A stretch of 64,000 nt of DNA, taken from Sediminicola sp. YIK13 (GTDB taxonomy: Bacteria > Bacteroidota > Bacteroidia > Flavobacteriales > Flavobacteriaceae). The notes under the pieces were generated by a model. That model made no database searches. It was not told the origin of the DNA and worked only from the letters and a program-made list of their open reading frames with translations. Location: contig NZ_CP010535.1 of NCBI RefSeq assembly GCF_001430825.1, forward strand, positions 786,501 to 850,500. Reading direction: 5' to 3'. This document shows, in pieces, positions 35,083 through 43,873 of the stretch (position 1 is its first letter; every line of letters begins with the position of its first letter). Made by a program: the position numbers and the translations under genes.

Positions 35083-35793
35083 TTAATTATATGCTCTTAC
35101 ATCGCCCATGGAAAGGGTTACGGGCCCTATTTTATGTGCGGTTGGCAAATAAGCGCCGCTCTCCATTTTCTGCCATCCTTCCCAAGTAGCTTCAAGCCCT
35201 CCGATAGGGATTATGGAAACCCACATCTGATAACTTTTCGGGAACCCGGTTTTGTCCACTTTCCAAAGATAGGAATCGCCCGGGGTATTCCCACCAGAGG
35301 TATAGGTCACCAATAGACCTTTTGATCCATCTTTTAGCTGAACCAACTTCCTTTCCGTCCCGGAATCAAATAATTTGAAAGGTGCAACGAGCCAAAATGA
35401 ATCATTGTTGAAATTTTTTCTGGCATTTACAATAAGGTTATCCTTTTTAGTCCCTTTTACTTCAAAATTGTCTTTAATGGCTTTACTTTGTTTTGGTCGT
35501 TTTAAATCCAAATCTACCACTACGTCATCCCATTTTACAGTTACAACTTGCCGCAGTTTGTCCCAAAAATAGGTGTTATTGCCATTTTGAAAGGACCATT
35601 CTACGAATTGTGTATTTTTAAAATCATTGTAATGTAGTGCGCTTTGCATTTCCATGGCCATTTTATCGGCCTCTGTTCCAGAATTTTTTATAATTTCAGG
35701 GAGCGGTTCGTTAAAAATGGCAAAGAGAACCACAATAACCAATGTGAGAATCGATAGAACTATAAAGCCTATTTTTAATATTTTTTTTAGCAT
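35083..35793 (-). CDS. membrane-anchored protein of unknown function
   Basis: A 236-residue protein with an N-terminal membrane helix (about residues 7-27) and a periplasmic part dominated by beta strands, ending in GPVTLSMGDVRAYN. The pattern of alternating strands (WDKLRQVVTVKWDDVVVDLDL, KGLLVTYTSGGNTPGDSYLWKV) suggests an open beta fold like LolA or the DUF6503 type, but this is only a guess. It follows the lipoprotein deformylase gene by 83 bases and is followed by the small basic gene after 6 bases. Confidence 0.6.
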   Translation of the reverse strand: MLKKILKIGFIVLSILTLVIVVLFAIFNEPLPEIIKNSGTEADKMAMEMQSALHYNDFKNTQFVEWSFQNGNNTYFWDKLRQVVTVKWDDVVVDLDLKRPKQSKAIKDNFEVKGTKKDNLIVNARKNFNNDSFWLVAPFKLFDSGTERKLVQLKDGSKGLLVTYTSGGNTPGDSYLWKVDKTGFPKSYQMWVSIIPIGGLEATWEGWQKMESGAYLPTAHKIGPVTLSMGDVRAYN

Positions 35794-35876
35794 TTTTTAA
35801 AATATAAGTGTACGTAATACTCCACTGACGATCAATAGTTGAATATATAAAACTACTTTTCGCTCTATCAATAAAA

Positions 35877-36521
35877 CTATTGGTGAGTTACATCTTTTGT
35901 CTCTTTTTCTAAATGATCTAGATATAGAATTCCATTCAAATGGTCTACTTCATGTTGCACTATAACCGCAGTAAAAGCTTCAACCATTTCAGTGGCGTGG
36001 GTATTGTCCATTTTATCGTATTCGAACATTATGGCATAGGCCCTTGTTTTTGTAGTATCCCGTCTATTTGGTATAGAAAGGCAGCCTTCCATACAATCTT
36101 GTTTCATAGTAGAAAAGGAAGTTATTTTTGGGTTTAAATATACTTCAAAAGGAAGATTTTCCTTGTCAAATCGTTGTACCCAAATGATGTTTTTAAGAAT
36201 TCCTACTTGCGGCGCCGCTATTCCCGCTCCCAAGGACATGCTATCCCTAACCGTACTATAAAGTCGGTCTACAAATCTTTTTAGAACGGGGTCATTAGGG
36301 TCAACCCTCAAGGTTTCGCTTTTGGTTCTTAAGAGAATGGAATCTTGTGTATTGTTAATCTTGAAGACCCGCATTGGTTCGTTTGATTCACCGGACATGA
36401 TCATCTCTATTTGTTCCGGAGAGAAGTCGGTATTATAGGATTCGGCAACAACCTGTTTTGTATTCGCACAACTGACCAACAACGTGCCGATGAGCAGAAA
36501 AAGAAAGATTTTTTTTGACAT
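35877..36521 (-). CDS. peptide deformylase with a lipoprotein signal
   Basis: A 214-residue protein. Residues 1-18 are a lipoprotein signal with lipobox LLVSC (Cys18), so it should be anchored in the periplasm or outer membrane. The rest is a complete peptide deformylase with motif 1 GAGIAAPQVG, motif 2 EGCLSIP (metal Cys) and motif 3 QHEVDHLNG (two metal His and catalytic Glu). Deformylases normally act in the cytoplasm on new proteins, so export is unusual; the housekeeping copy must be elsewhere. It starts 22 bases after the ggt stop and is probably co-transcribed. Possible roles are formyl-peptide scavenging or another amidase activity. Confidence 0.8.
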   Translation of the reverse strand: MSKKIFLFLLIGTLLVSCANTKQVVAESYNTDFSPEQIEMIMSGESNEPMRVFKINNTQDSILLRTKSETLRVDPNDPVLKRFVDRLYSTVRDSMSLGAGIAAPQVGILKNIIWVQRFDKENLPFEVYLNPKITSFSTMKQDCMEGCLSIPNRRDTTKTRAYAIMFEYDKMDNTHATEMVEAFTAVIVQHEVDHLNGILYLDHLEKETKDVTHQ

Positions 36522-36543
36522 AATGATTTTGTTTAAAACATAA

Positions 36544-38229
36544 TTAATAACCTACGGCTGTATCATCCCCTCGTTTATCAGCGCCGCCTTCCAACCTTCC
36601 ATCTGGCAATACCCTAATGGCATCAACCTTGCCAATAATAGGGTTGCGTTCTTCATTAATGATATACCCTTTGGCTGTTAAGGACGCCTTAAGATCTGGA
36701 GAGAAACCTTCTGGCTCAAATACCACCACATCGGGAAGCCATTGATGATGGAAACGTGGAGCATTAACGGCATCCTGCATGCTCATATTAAATTCATAGA
36801 CATTGAGAATGGTTTGTGCTACAGCGGTGATTATGGTAGATCCTCCGGGCGTACCTACAACCATATAAAGATTGCCGTCCTTTTCCACAATGCTTGGAGT
36901 CATACTGCTCAACATTCTTTTGCCAGGGGCAATGCTATTGGCTTCAGCGCCGATAAGTCCGAACATATTGGGAACTCCGGGTTTGGAGCTGAAATCGTCC
37001 ATCTCATTGTTCAAGAAAAAGCCCAGTTCATCACAATACAATTTTGAACCATAAGCGCCATTAATGGTCGTGGTAACCGAAATAGCATTGCCTGCGCTAT
37101 CAACTATGGAATAGTGGGTGGTTTCATCACTTTCAACAATTTGTACCTCACCACGTTCTATATCCGAAGATTTTGTGGCTCTGTCAAAGGAAAAAGTTTC
37201 CATTCGTTCTTTTAAATATTTTTGACTTAACAACACATCTAGAGGAATATCGACGAAATCTGGATCCCCCAAAAAATAATTCCTATCGGCATAAGCCCTT
37301 CTGGAGGCTTCTGTAAAGAGTTGGATGGTCTTGACCGAATTATGTCCAAATTTAGCAACATCATAGGGCTCCATCATTTTGAAAATCTGGTTCATGGTGA
37401 CTCCACCGCTGCTCGGAGGGCTCATGGAGATGACTTTTATATCCTTATACTTAAATACAATGGGTTGTCTCCACTGTGCTTCATAGCCAGCTAAATCCTC
37501 CTCCGTAACATAACCACCCTTTTTCTGGATAAAATCGGCGAGGGTTTTGGCCGTTTCCCCTTTGTAAAATCCGTCTCTACCTTCAGCGGCAATCTTAGTT
37601 AGGGTTCTGGCAAGGGCTGGATATTTAACGGTATCACCTTCCTTGTAGACCTTGGCAAACAAGGTGCTATCCGAATTGACCTCTATGATAATCTTTCGAT
37701 ATCCTTCCAGACGTTCTTCCTGCTTTTTTGTGACCACTACGCCTCTTTCTGCAAGGGCAATTACAGGAGCCAATATAGCTTCCAGTGACAAGGAACCAAA
37801 TTTTTTATGAACCTCTATCACGCCAGCCACGGTTCCCGGAACCCCTGCAGCGGTTGCCCCAAGTGTGCTTTTATCGGGTATTACGTTGCCCAATGAATCC
37901 AAATACATGTCTTTATGAGCAGTCAATGGCGCCTTTTCCCTGTAATCCAATGATCCAATATCCCCATTACTTTTGCGGTACACCATAAATCCACCCCCAC
38001 CAATATTTCCGGCATAGGGATAGGCCACGGCCAAGGCCAATTCAGTGGCCACCATGGCGTCAAATGCATTTCCTCCTTGTTTTAAAATTTCGGACCCTAT
38101 GGCCGAGGCTTCCTCGCGAGCAGAAACCACCATTGCTTTTTCGGTCACAAGACCAGTAGGAGCGGCAGGTTGATTGGTTTTGCATTGGATAAATAGAAAG
38201 AGGACGAGTAGGAAACTTATTTTTCGCAT
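36544..38229 (-). CDS. ggt: gamma-glutamyltransferase lipoprotein
   Basis: A 561-residue exported enzyme with a short lipoprotein signal (LFIQC, Cys16). It is made as a precursor that cuts itself at Thr370 in ETTHYSIVD, giving a large subunit (to 369) and a small one of 192 residues. The small-subunit motifs DDFSSKPGVPN and SSMTPSIV and the later GTPGGSTI line the gamma-glutamyl site. It splits glutathione and transfers or hydrolyses the gamma-glutamyl group outside the cytoplasm, feeding amino-acid and sulfur use. Its start overlaps the end of the ACP phosphodiesterase gene by 13 bases. Confidence 0.93.
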   Translation of the reverse strand: MRKISFLLVLFLFIQCKTNQPAAPTGLVTEKAMVVSAREEASAIGSEILKQGGNAFDAMVATELALAVAYPYAGNIGGGGFMVYRKSNGDIGSLDYREKAPLTAHKDMYLDSLGNVIPDKSTLGATAAGVPGTVAGVIEVHKKFGSLSLEAILAPVIALAERGVVVTKKQEERLEGYRKIIIEVNSDSTLFAKVYKEGDTVKYPALARTLTKIAAEGRDGFYKGETAKTLADFIQKKGGYVTEEDLAGYEAQWRQPIVFKYKDIKVISMSPPSSGGVTMNQIFKMMEPYDVAKFGHNSVKTIQLFTEASRRAYADRNYFLGDPDFVDIPLDVLLSQKYLKERMETFSFDRATKSSDIERGEVQIVESDETTHYSIVDSAGNAISVTTTINGAYGSKLYCDELGFFLNNEMDDFSSKPGVPNMFGLIGAEANSIAPGKRMLSSMTPSIVEKDGNLYMVVGTPGGSTIITAVAQTILNVYEFNMSMQDAVNAPRFHHQWLPDVVVFEPEGFSPDLKASLTAKGYIINEERNPIIGKVDAIRVLPDGRLEGGADKRGDDTAVGY

Positions 38230-38810
38230 AAAGAGATATATTTTTGTTTGGAATAGCTTATTAATTCTTCAAAAAAAATGGAAAATTCCTTTTCAAAATC
38301 AACATAATGTGTTTCGAGATCCAAGATAGCAAAATTCATCTTGCTCTTATTTTTCGTTCTGCGGTTCATACCACTCAAAACTTTAGAAATTCCGTCCAAA
38401 TTGGAGTAGTTATAGATCCAATTATCGGAGATCATATAGGGCATCATATGTTTCACCCCATCTGGTAAAATGGTATAATTGTCTTCCAATAAATCATAAA
38501 ATTGTTCCACAAAAATATCCAAAGGGGTTTCTGAATATTGTTCCCAATTCTTGGCCAAAAAATGATCATAAAAAATATCGACGATAACACCGCTATAGTG
38601 ACTGTAGTTTTTATGCAAGCGCCTTGTGCTTTTTCTAACGGTAGGGTGGGCGTCCGTGAATGTGTCTATGGCCCGATGAAGCATAATGCCTTTTTGGACA
38701 TTAATGGGCAAATGCTTGTGTCTATTTCCCCGAATACTGTCGGCAATAAAATTTCCCAAGGTAATTTCATCATTTCCAAAGGAGAGATAAATATGTGCTA
38801 AAAAATTCAT
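38217..38810 (-). CDS. acyl carrier protein phosphodiesterase-like protein
   Basis: A 197-residue AcpH-like protein beginning MNFLAHIYLSFGNDEITLGNF, with IMLHRAIDTFTDAHP and VIVDIFYDHFLAKNW, which are HD-like metal-binding blocks of this family. E. coli AcpH removes the 4'-phosphopantetheine arm from acyl carrier protein in the cytoplasm. The Bacteroidetes members are diverged and their substrate is not proven. First gene of a probable minus-strand transcript with ggt, the deformylase lipoprotein and two unknown genes; no strong promoter motif was found in 38811-38906. Confidence 0.85.
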   Translation of the reverse strand: MNFLAHIYLSFGNDEITLGNFIADSIRGNRHKHLPINVQKGIMLHRAIDTFTDAHPTVRKSTRRLHKNYSHYSGVIVDIFYDHFLAKNWEQYSETPLDIFVEQFYDLLEDNYTILPDGVKHMMPYMISDNWIYNYSNLDGISKVLSGMNRRTKNKSKMNFAILDLETHYVDFEKEFSIFFEELISYSKQKYISLCEK

Positions 38811-38877
38811 GTACCTTCTTCTGATGTCATAAGTCCGAATTTACAAATAACCGTTATACTAATAAACTGTAGTGGTG

Positions 38878-38885
38878 TATATTTG
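38878..38885 (+). promoter_or_regulatory. -7 promoter element for glmM
   Basis: TATATTTG, an exact match to TAnnTTTG, 22 bases before the glmM start. No clear -33 box at the usual spacing. Confidence 0.5.
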
Positions 38886-38906
38886 TAAAAACTTTTTCTA
38901 GCATAC

Positions 38907-40295
38907 ATGACACTAATCAAATCAATATCAGGAATACGAGGTACCATTGGAGGAAAACCAGGTACAAATTTAACCCCAATAGACGCCGTAAAATTCGCGG
39001 CAGCTTACGGGATATGGTTAAAAGAGTACTCAAAAAAAGAAAAACTTACTGTGGTTATCGGGAGGGATGCCCGATTATCAGGTGAAATGATCCAAAATAT
39101 TGTGGTTTCTACTTTGATTGGATTAGGGATAGATGTCATTGATCTTAATTTATCGACTACGCCAACAGTAGAAATTGCTGTTCCTATGGAAAAGGCCGAT
39201 GGTGGAATTATCCTCACGGCGAGCCATAACCCGAAACAGTGGAACGCCCTTAAGTTATTGAACGAAAAAGGGGAATTTTTAGATGCGGCCCAAGGCGCCA
39301 AAATACTAGAGATTGCCGAAGCGGAGGATTTTAATTTTTCAGAGGTGGATGATCTGGGAACCATTACCAGAAACGATGCCTATATTGATATACATATTGA
39401 CGAAGTGTTGAACCTGCCTTTGGTTGATAAGGAAGTAATAAAAGCGGCCAAATTCAAAGTGGTGGTAGATGGGGTCAACTCCACAGGGGGTATCGCCATC
39501 CCACAGCTTTTAAAGGAATTAGGTGTAGAAGTGGTAAAACTGTACTGTGAGCCAACAGGTCATTTTCCGCATAACCCAGAGCCTTTAAAAGAGCATTTGG
39601 GAGATATTTCTGCCTTAGTGGTCAAGGAAAAGGCAGATTTTGGAATAGTTGTAGATCCTGATGTGGACAGACTTGCTTTTATAAGTAACGACGGTGAAAT
39701 GTTTGGAGAAGAATATACCTTGGTGGCCTGTGCAGATTACGTGCTTGGGAAAACAAAAGGGAATACGGTATCCAATCTTTCCTCTTCCAGGGCACTAAGG
39801 GACATTACCGAGAAACATGGAGGCACCTATGAAGCTGCTGCTGTTGGTGAGGTAAATGTGGTAACCAAAATGAAGGCCAACAACGCAATAATCGGCGGCG
39901 AGGGCAACGGTGGTATTATTTACCCAGAAAGTCATTACGGTCGTGATTCTTTGGTGGGCACGGCCCTCTTTCTAATGTTAATGGCAGAACGAGGAGGTAC
40001 CGTTAAAGAATTGAGGGATAGCTATCCCAGTTATTTTATGAGCAAAAAGAAGATAGAGTTAACTCCAGAATTGGATGTAGATGCCCTTCTTGTAGCCATG
40101 GAGGATAAGTATAAGGATGAACAGGTCACCAACATTGATGGGGTAAAGATCGATTTTCCTGAAAATTGGGTACATTTGAGGAAATCCAATACAGAACCAA
40201 TTATCAGGATTTATACGGAAGCAAAAAGTCAGGCTGAAGCAGATGGTTTGGCAGATCGAATCATCTCAGAAATTAAGGAGGTAGCGGGAATTTAA
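38907..40295 (+). CDS. glmM: phosphoglucosamine mutase
   Basis: A 462-residue alpha-D-phosphohexomutase. The phosphoserine loop is ILTASHNPKQWN near residue 100, the magnesium loop DPDVDRLAF near 250, the sugar loop GEGNGGIIYP near 330 and the phosphate-binding loop RKSNTEPIIRIYTEA in the C-terminal domain. It interconverts glucosamine-6- and 1-phosphate for peptidoglycan and lipopolysaccharide precursors. Bacteroidetes have more than one such mutase and phosphomannomutase activity is hard to exclude, but the GNGG sugar loop fits GlmM. It ends at a strong terminator. Confidence 0.85.
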   Translation: MTLIKSISGIRGTIGGKPGTNLTPIDAVKFAAAYGIWLKEYSKKEKLTVVIGRDARLSGEMIQNIVVSTLIGLGIDVIDLNLSTTPTVEIAVPMEKADGGIILTASHNPKQWNALKLLNEKGEFLDAAQGAKILEIAEAEDFNFSEVDDLGTITRNDAYIDIHIDEVLNLPLVDKEVIKAAKFKVVVDGVNSTGGIAIPQLLKELGVEVVKLYCEPTGHFPHNPEPLKEHLGDISALVVKEKADFGIVVDPDVDRLAFISNDGEMFGEEYTLVACADYVLGKTKGNTVSNLSSSRALRDITEKHGGTYEAAAVGEVNVVTKMKANNAIIGGEGNGGIIYPESHYGRDSLVGTALFLMLMAERGGTVKELRDSYPSYFMSKKKIELTPELDVDALLVAMEDKYKDEQVTNIDGVKIDFPENWVHLRKSNTEPIIRIYTEAKSQAEADGLADRIISEIKEVAGI

Positions 40296-40319
40296 CTTGA
40301 TTCTTAAGATAATTTAAAA

Positions 40320-40370
40320 AGTTTGGTAATCAATTGAAGCAATTCGATATTACCAAACTATTTTTTTTTT
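40320..40370. terminator. terminator between glmM and the acyltransferase
   Basis: Perfect 11-base arms (40320-40330 and 40349-40359) with an A run before and a run of eleven T after the stem, so it works for both converging genes. The last two bases of the right arm overlap the stop codon of the acyltransferase. Confidence 0.85.
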
Positions 40371-41254
40371 TGAATGTCCTTAGGGGCTTTATTGCGATGT
40401 TTCCATCTTCTGTGTGTCCATAAATAATGTTCAGGCCTTTCCCTTATTTGTTTTTCGGTTTCCCTTAAGAACCTCTCGGTAATCTCATTCTTCTCCGTTT
40501 GTTTGCCTGCATTGGTGATTGGGATGAACTCAGCCTGGTAATATCCTCTCTTAACCTTGGATACTTTTAGAAAGACAACGGCCAAATCCAGTTTTCTTGC
40601 CATAACTTCAGCCCCGTTAAAGATGGGTACTTTTACACCCATAAATTCACTCCAGTACTGTGCTTTGGAAACCATTGGGGATTGATCACTGACCATTCCG
40701 AAAATACCTTTTACACCAAGCTGTTCATTCCTGACCACAGTTTTTACGGTCTCATTTTGGGTAATGGGGGTGGTGTTCCATCTAGAACGTATGTTTTTTA
40801 TGAGTCGGTCAAAATATTTATTGCCTATCTTTTGGTAAACGGCATATCCTTTCGAAGCAACATAGTTATTCATGCTTACATTCCATTCCCAGTTGGCATA
40901 GTGGGAGCATAACACAAGGATACTCTTCTTCTTTTCCAATTCTTGAAGAACTTCCATATTGACTACATCATATCTTTTTTTGACCTCCTCTTTAGAGAGT
41001 CCCATGGTTTTTACCATCTCCAAGAACAAATCGCACATATGTCGGTAAAATTCCTTCCTTATAGAGTTCAATTCTTCATCCGACTTTTCAGGGAAGACTA
41101 ATTTTAAGTTTTCGTAGACTACTTTTTTACGATAGCCAAATACATGATAAACCAAAAAGAAGACAAAATCTGACACCAAGTAGAATACCTTGAAAGGAAG
41201 TACGGAAATAAGCCATAAAAAAGGATAGGCCAAGATATAAACTAGTAGTTGCAT
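40358..41254 (-). CDS. lysophospholipid/lauroyl acyltransferase family protein
   Basis: A 298-residue LpxL/HtrB-like acyltransferase. A hydrophobic N-terminus (about 1-40) anchors it in the inner membrane. The catalytic H-x4-E motif is SHYANWEW, and later blocks GIFGMVSDQSPM and FLRETEKQIRERPEHYLWTHRRWKHR are typical. It should add a secondary acyl chain to lipid A, or acylate ornithine or other lipids in Bacteroidetes. It is divergent from the rhomboid gene through a palindromic pair of -7 boxes. Confidence 0.88.
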   Translation of the reverse strand: MQLLVYILAYPFLWLISVLPFKVFYLVSDFVFFLVYHVFGYRKKVVYENLKLVFPEKSDEELNSIRKEFYRHMCDLFLEMVKTMGLSKEEVKKRYDVVNMEVLQELEKKKSILVLCSHYANWEWNVSMNNYVASKGYAVYQKIGNKYFDRLIKNIRSRWNTTPITQNETVKTVVRNEQLGVKGIFGMVSDQSPMVSKAQYWSEFMGVKVPIFNGAEVMARKLDLAVVFLKVSKVKRGYYQAEFIPITNAGKQTEKNEITERFLRETEKQIRERPEHYLWTHRRWKHRNKAPKDIQKKK

Positions 41255-41270
41255 GCAAAAAAAGTATGGG

Positions 41271-41288
41271 CAAATATAGCTATATTTG
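41271..41288. promoter_or_regulatory. palindromic pair of divergent -7 boxes
   Basis: CAAATATAGCTATATTTG is a perfect 18-base palindrome made of two exact TAnnTTTG elements, one per strand, two bases apart. The minus-strand box (41278 to 41271) lies 17 bases before the acyltransferase start, and a TTG at 41300-41298 gives it a -33 box 19 bases upstream. The plus-strand box lies 21 bases before the rhomboid start. The two promoters overlap, so polymerase can probably use only one at a time. Confidence 0.6.
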
Positions 41289-41308
41289 AATCCAAATCAA
41301 GGTATCCT

Positions 41309-41956
41309 ATGAATATGCATATTGCCACCATTGTTATTATTGCCATCAATGTACTGGTCTCCCTGAAAGGTTTTAATGATTTTAGTTTTTTTGAACGCTA
41401 TAAGTTCAATATTTCTGCTATTAAGGCCGGACAAAAAGAGCGAATGTTCACATCAGGTTTTCTACATGTAGATTTCTCCCATTTGTTCTTTAATATGTTC
41501 ACCCTTTATTTTTTCGCCAACGTGGTCATAGCCTGGTTGGGAGCCCCTATCTTTATTCTTATCTACGTGGTAAGTTTGGGCGCAGGGAGTCTTTTAGCAC
41601 AATTTTTCCATAAAAACGAACCCCAGTACAGTGCTGTAGGAGCCAGTGGAGCGGTTACAGGAATTTTATATGCCGCCATATTATTGCAACCGGAAATGCA
41701 ATTGGGGATTATGTTTATACCAATTCCATTACCCGCTTATGTTATTGGTATTGCTTATTTGCTGTATTCCATTTATGGGATGAAAAATAGACTTGGCAAT
41801 ATAGGACATACTGCTCATTTTGGGGGTGCCATGGGTGGATATGTGATGACCTTGTTGTTCATGCCCAGTCTTTTGGTGTCTCAGACACTGATGGTTATCC
41901 TTATGGCCGTTCCCATTGTCATTCTTTTCGGCTTGGAGAAGATGGGAAAAATATGA
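41309..41956 (+). CDS. rhomboid family intramembrane serine protease
   Basis: A 215-residue protein with six predicted membrane helices. The catalytic serine is in YSAVGASGAVTGI and the histidine in GHTAHFGGAMGG, giving an intact Ser-His dyad; the HVDFSHLFFNMF block on helix 2 supplies the oxyanion residues. It cuts membrane-protein helices within the inner membrane; the substrate is unknown. The open frame goes upstream to a TTG at 41249, but I chose the ATG at 41309 because a -7 box (41281-41288) lies between. A 15-codon reading frame overlaps its stop codon. Confidence 0.88.
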   Translation: MNMHIATIVIIAINVLVSLKGFNDFSFFERYKFNISAIKAGQKERMFTSGFLHVDFSHLFFNMFTLYFFANVVIAWLGAPIFILIYVVSLGAGSLLAQFFHKNEPQYSAVGASGAVTGILYAAILLQPEMQLGIMFIPIPLPAYVIGIAYLLYSIYGMKNRLGNIGHTAHFGGAMGGYVMTLLFMPSLLVSQTLMVILMAVPIVILFGLEKMGKI

Positions 41957-42001
41957 AACAATCTTTTAAAGAGGCCTGGAGGCAAGAAGATTTCATTTAA
42001 A

Positions 42002-42009
42002 TAAATTTG
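42002..42009 (+). promoter_or_regulatory. possible -7 element for the surface lipoprotein
   Basis: TAAATTTG, an exact match to TAnnTTTG, 131 bases before the start at 42140. No -33 box is clear; the long leader makes this uncertain. Confidence 0.3.
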
Positions 42010-42139
42010 GAAGACTACCTATTAGTCAGCATTTACGCCCTTTTAGAAGGACAGTTTAACGAGAATATCATTATTTTTTATACTTAACAGTAGATTTTAG
42101 CGTTCTTTGAGAACCCAAATAATGTTAAACCTACTTATA

Positions 42140-43780
42140 ATGAAAAGAATTTCCCTTCTATTTTCAACAGTTTTATTGTTGGCCATATCCTGTAGTGATG
42201 AAACCACTATTTATTCTGAACCAGAAAGTACCATTAAATTAGAAACAAATCTTCAAGTGTTGACCAGTAGTATTGTGTTTGACAATTCTGGAGTATTGGA
42301 CATATTTGAAAAGGATGAAACCACGGGTAAATTTTCCAAAAGCAATGCCGCTGGTGTCGCAGGAGATTATCCATTAACACTTGTTGCACAGGTTAGTCCC
42401 CCTTCATTTACAGGTGGAACAAATTTAACGGCCTCCCATGTGAATGTTGATGGCAATTTTGCCTATGTATCCTATAATACGGTAGATGCTAGTTATGCTG
42501 GGGCTATAGATATTATTAATATATCCGATCCCAATAATCCAGTTGTGACGTCTAGGATGTATTTCACCAATAGGGACATCAATGCCTTAAAATATGACAG
42601 TGGTTTCGTTTATGCCATTGGAGGAATTGAGGCCGAAGGAGACCTGACCGCGCTTTCCAACTCCTTTGTGGCTAAAATACCGGCTGTAAACGGAATTTTT
42701 AGTGCAACTGGAATTATTTTTGGTTATCAGGAGGGTTTTGTTGCAACTGACGTGGAAACAACGGCAACCAATGTATATGTTACAAGCGGAATGGATGGTG
42801 TTTTGGCTGCTTATGATAAGTTGACCTTAACCATATCTATCAGTGTGCTTTCTCCAGACTTACGTTCCTTGGCAATTCAGGACAATCAAATTGCCGTTTT
42901 GGATGGCAGCAAAGGATTAAGCATTTTTGACCAGAATTTTCAATTGCTCAAAGAAATAGCGATCAATAGCGATTTTGGGGTATCTACCAAAAAAACAATC
43001 GACTTTGATACTGACCGTATCATGGTTTCCGAAGGTTCTAAAGGAGTGGGTGTTTATAATATAACCTCTGGATCCCTTATTGAGTATATCCCAATTTTAA
43101 TAAACCCTGATGGGGTTGATATGTCTGATATTGTAAACAATGCCGTAGCCATCAATGAAGGAGTCATACTAATGGCCAATGGGGGCGCAGGTTTAAGTTT
43201 GAACGAAAAGAAAACTGACAATACAGAAGAGTTTGGCATTATAGGATTGGACGGGTCGATTAATTATGTAGCATCAAAGGACGATTATGTTTTTGCTGCC
43301 TCAGGAAAATTGGGTTTGCAAATTCTTAAAATGAACAAGCCCTCCGAAACCTTATTGAACAGATGTGTTGACCTGTTGGTCTACATCGGCAATGATAATT
43401 TGAGAAGTGAGGTAGGAGAGGCACTTGAGTATTCTGGTGGAGCTGGGAAGCGATTGAAGAGTGTAGGGATAGATGGTTCTTTATTGTTATGCGGTTCTTG
43501 GACAGTTCAAAACAACACTTGGATTAGTGAAGGTGCTTTGTTCGAAATGAACGGTAGTTATATCATTGGTAGCAATAAAAAGCAAAAAGAAATATTGGTC
43601 CAAAAGAATGGTGTCTTTAGGGTAGAGGGAAATCTTACCATTTATGGCAATTTAATTCTTGAAGAGGGTGCCACAATGGAATTCCTTGATGGTTCTGTTG
43701 TTAATATATTTGGAGATGTTATTATGGATCCCACGGCCGAGGTTAAAGGAAATTTCGTGGATTTACAAAACAAATTCTAG
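42140..43780 (+). CDS. surface lipoprotein with LVIVD-like repeats
   Basis: A 546-residue lipoprotein: signal peptide with lipobox LLAISC, followed by Cys-Ser-Asp-Glu, which resembles the flavobacterial signal that sends lipoproteins to the cell surface. The middle (about residues 90-420) has propeller-like repeats such as GAIDIINISDPNNPVV, of the LVIVD type. The last 100 residues are short repeated strands (GNLTIYGNLILEEGATMEF) like a beta helix. The start was set at the ATG at 42140, where the signal peptide begins, rather than at an upstream in-frame start. I know no function; it probably presents a binding surface outside the cell. Confidence 0.7.
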   Translation: MKRISLLFSTVLLLAISCSDETTIYSEPESTIKLETNLQVLTSSIVFDNSGVLDIFEKDETTGKFSKSNAAGVAGDYPLTLVAQVSPPSFTGGTNLTASHVNVDGNFAYVSYNTVDASYAGAIDIINISDPNNPVVTSRMYFTNRDINALKYDSGFVYAIGGIEAEGDLTALSNSFVAKIPAVNGIFSATGIIFGYQEGFVATDVETTATNVYVTSGMDGVLAAYDKLTLTISISVLSPDLRSLAIQDNQIAVLDGSKGLSIFDQNFQLLKEIAINSDFGVSTKKTIDFDTDRIMVSEGSKGVGVYNITSGSLIEYIPILINPDGVDMSDIVNNAVAINEGVILMANGGAGLSLNEKKTDNTEEFGIIGLDGSINYVASKDDYVFAASGKLGLQILKMNKPSETLLNRCVDLLVYIGNDNLRSEVGEALEYSGGAGKRLKSVGIDGSLLLCGSWTVQNNTWISEGALFEMNGSYIIGSNKKQKEILVQKNGVFRVEGNLTIYGNLILEEGATMEFLDGSVVNIFGDVIMDPTAEVKGNFVDLQNKF

Positions 43781-43818
43781 GAAACGATAATATATTAGGA
43801 TATAAACCTAAAGACAAG

Positions 43819-43854
43819 AAAAGGCCCGACACATTAATGTGTAGGGCCTTTTTT
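43819..43854. terminator. bidirectional terminator
   Basis: Outer arms AAAAGGCCC (43819-43827) and GGGCCTTTT (43844-43852), and an inner perfect palindrome (43829-43842), followed by a T run. It separates the converging surface-lipoprotein and TlpA-like genes. Confidence 0.85.
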
Positions 43855-43873
43855 AAAATATGTCTTTCTGGGT

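Noticed and set aside
41249-41308. Longer rhomboid starting at a TTG at 41249
   Set aside because: A -7 promoter box lies inside this extension, and the ATG at 41309 leads directly into the first membrane helix.
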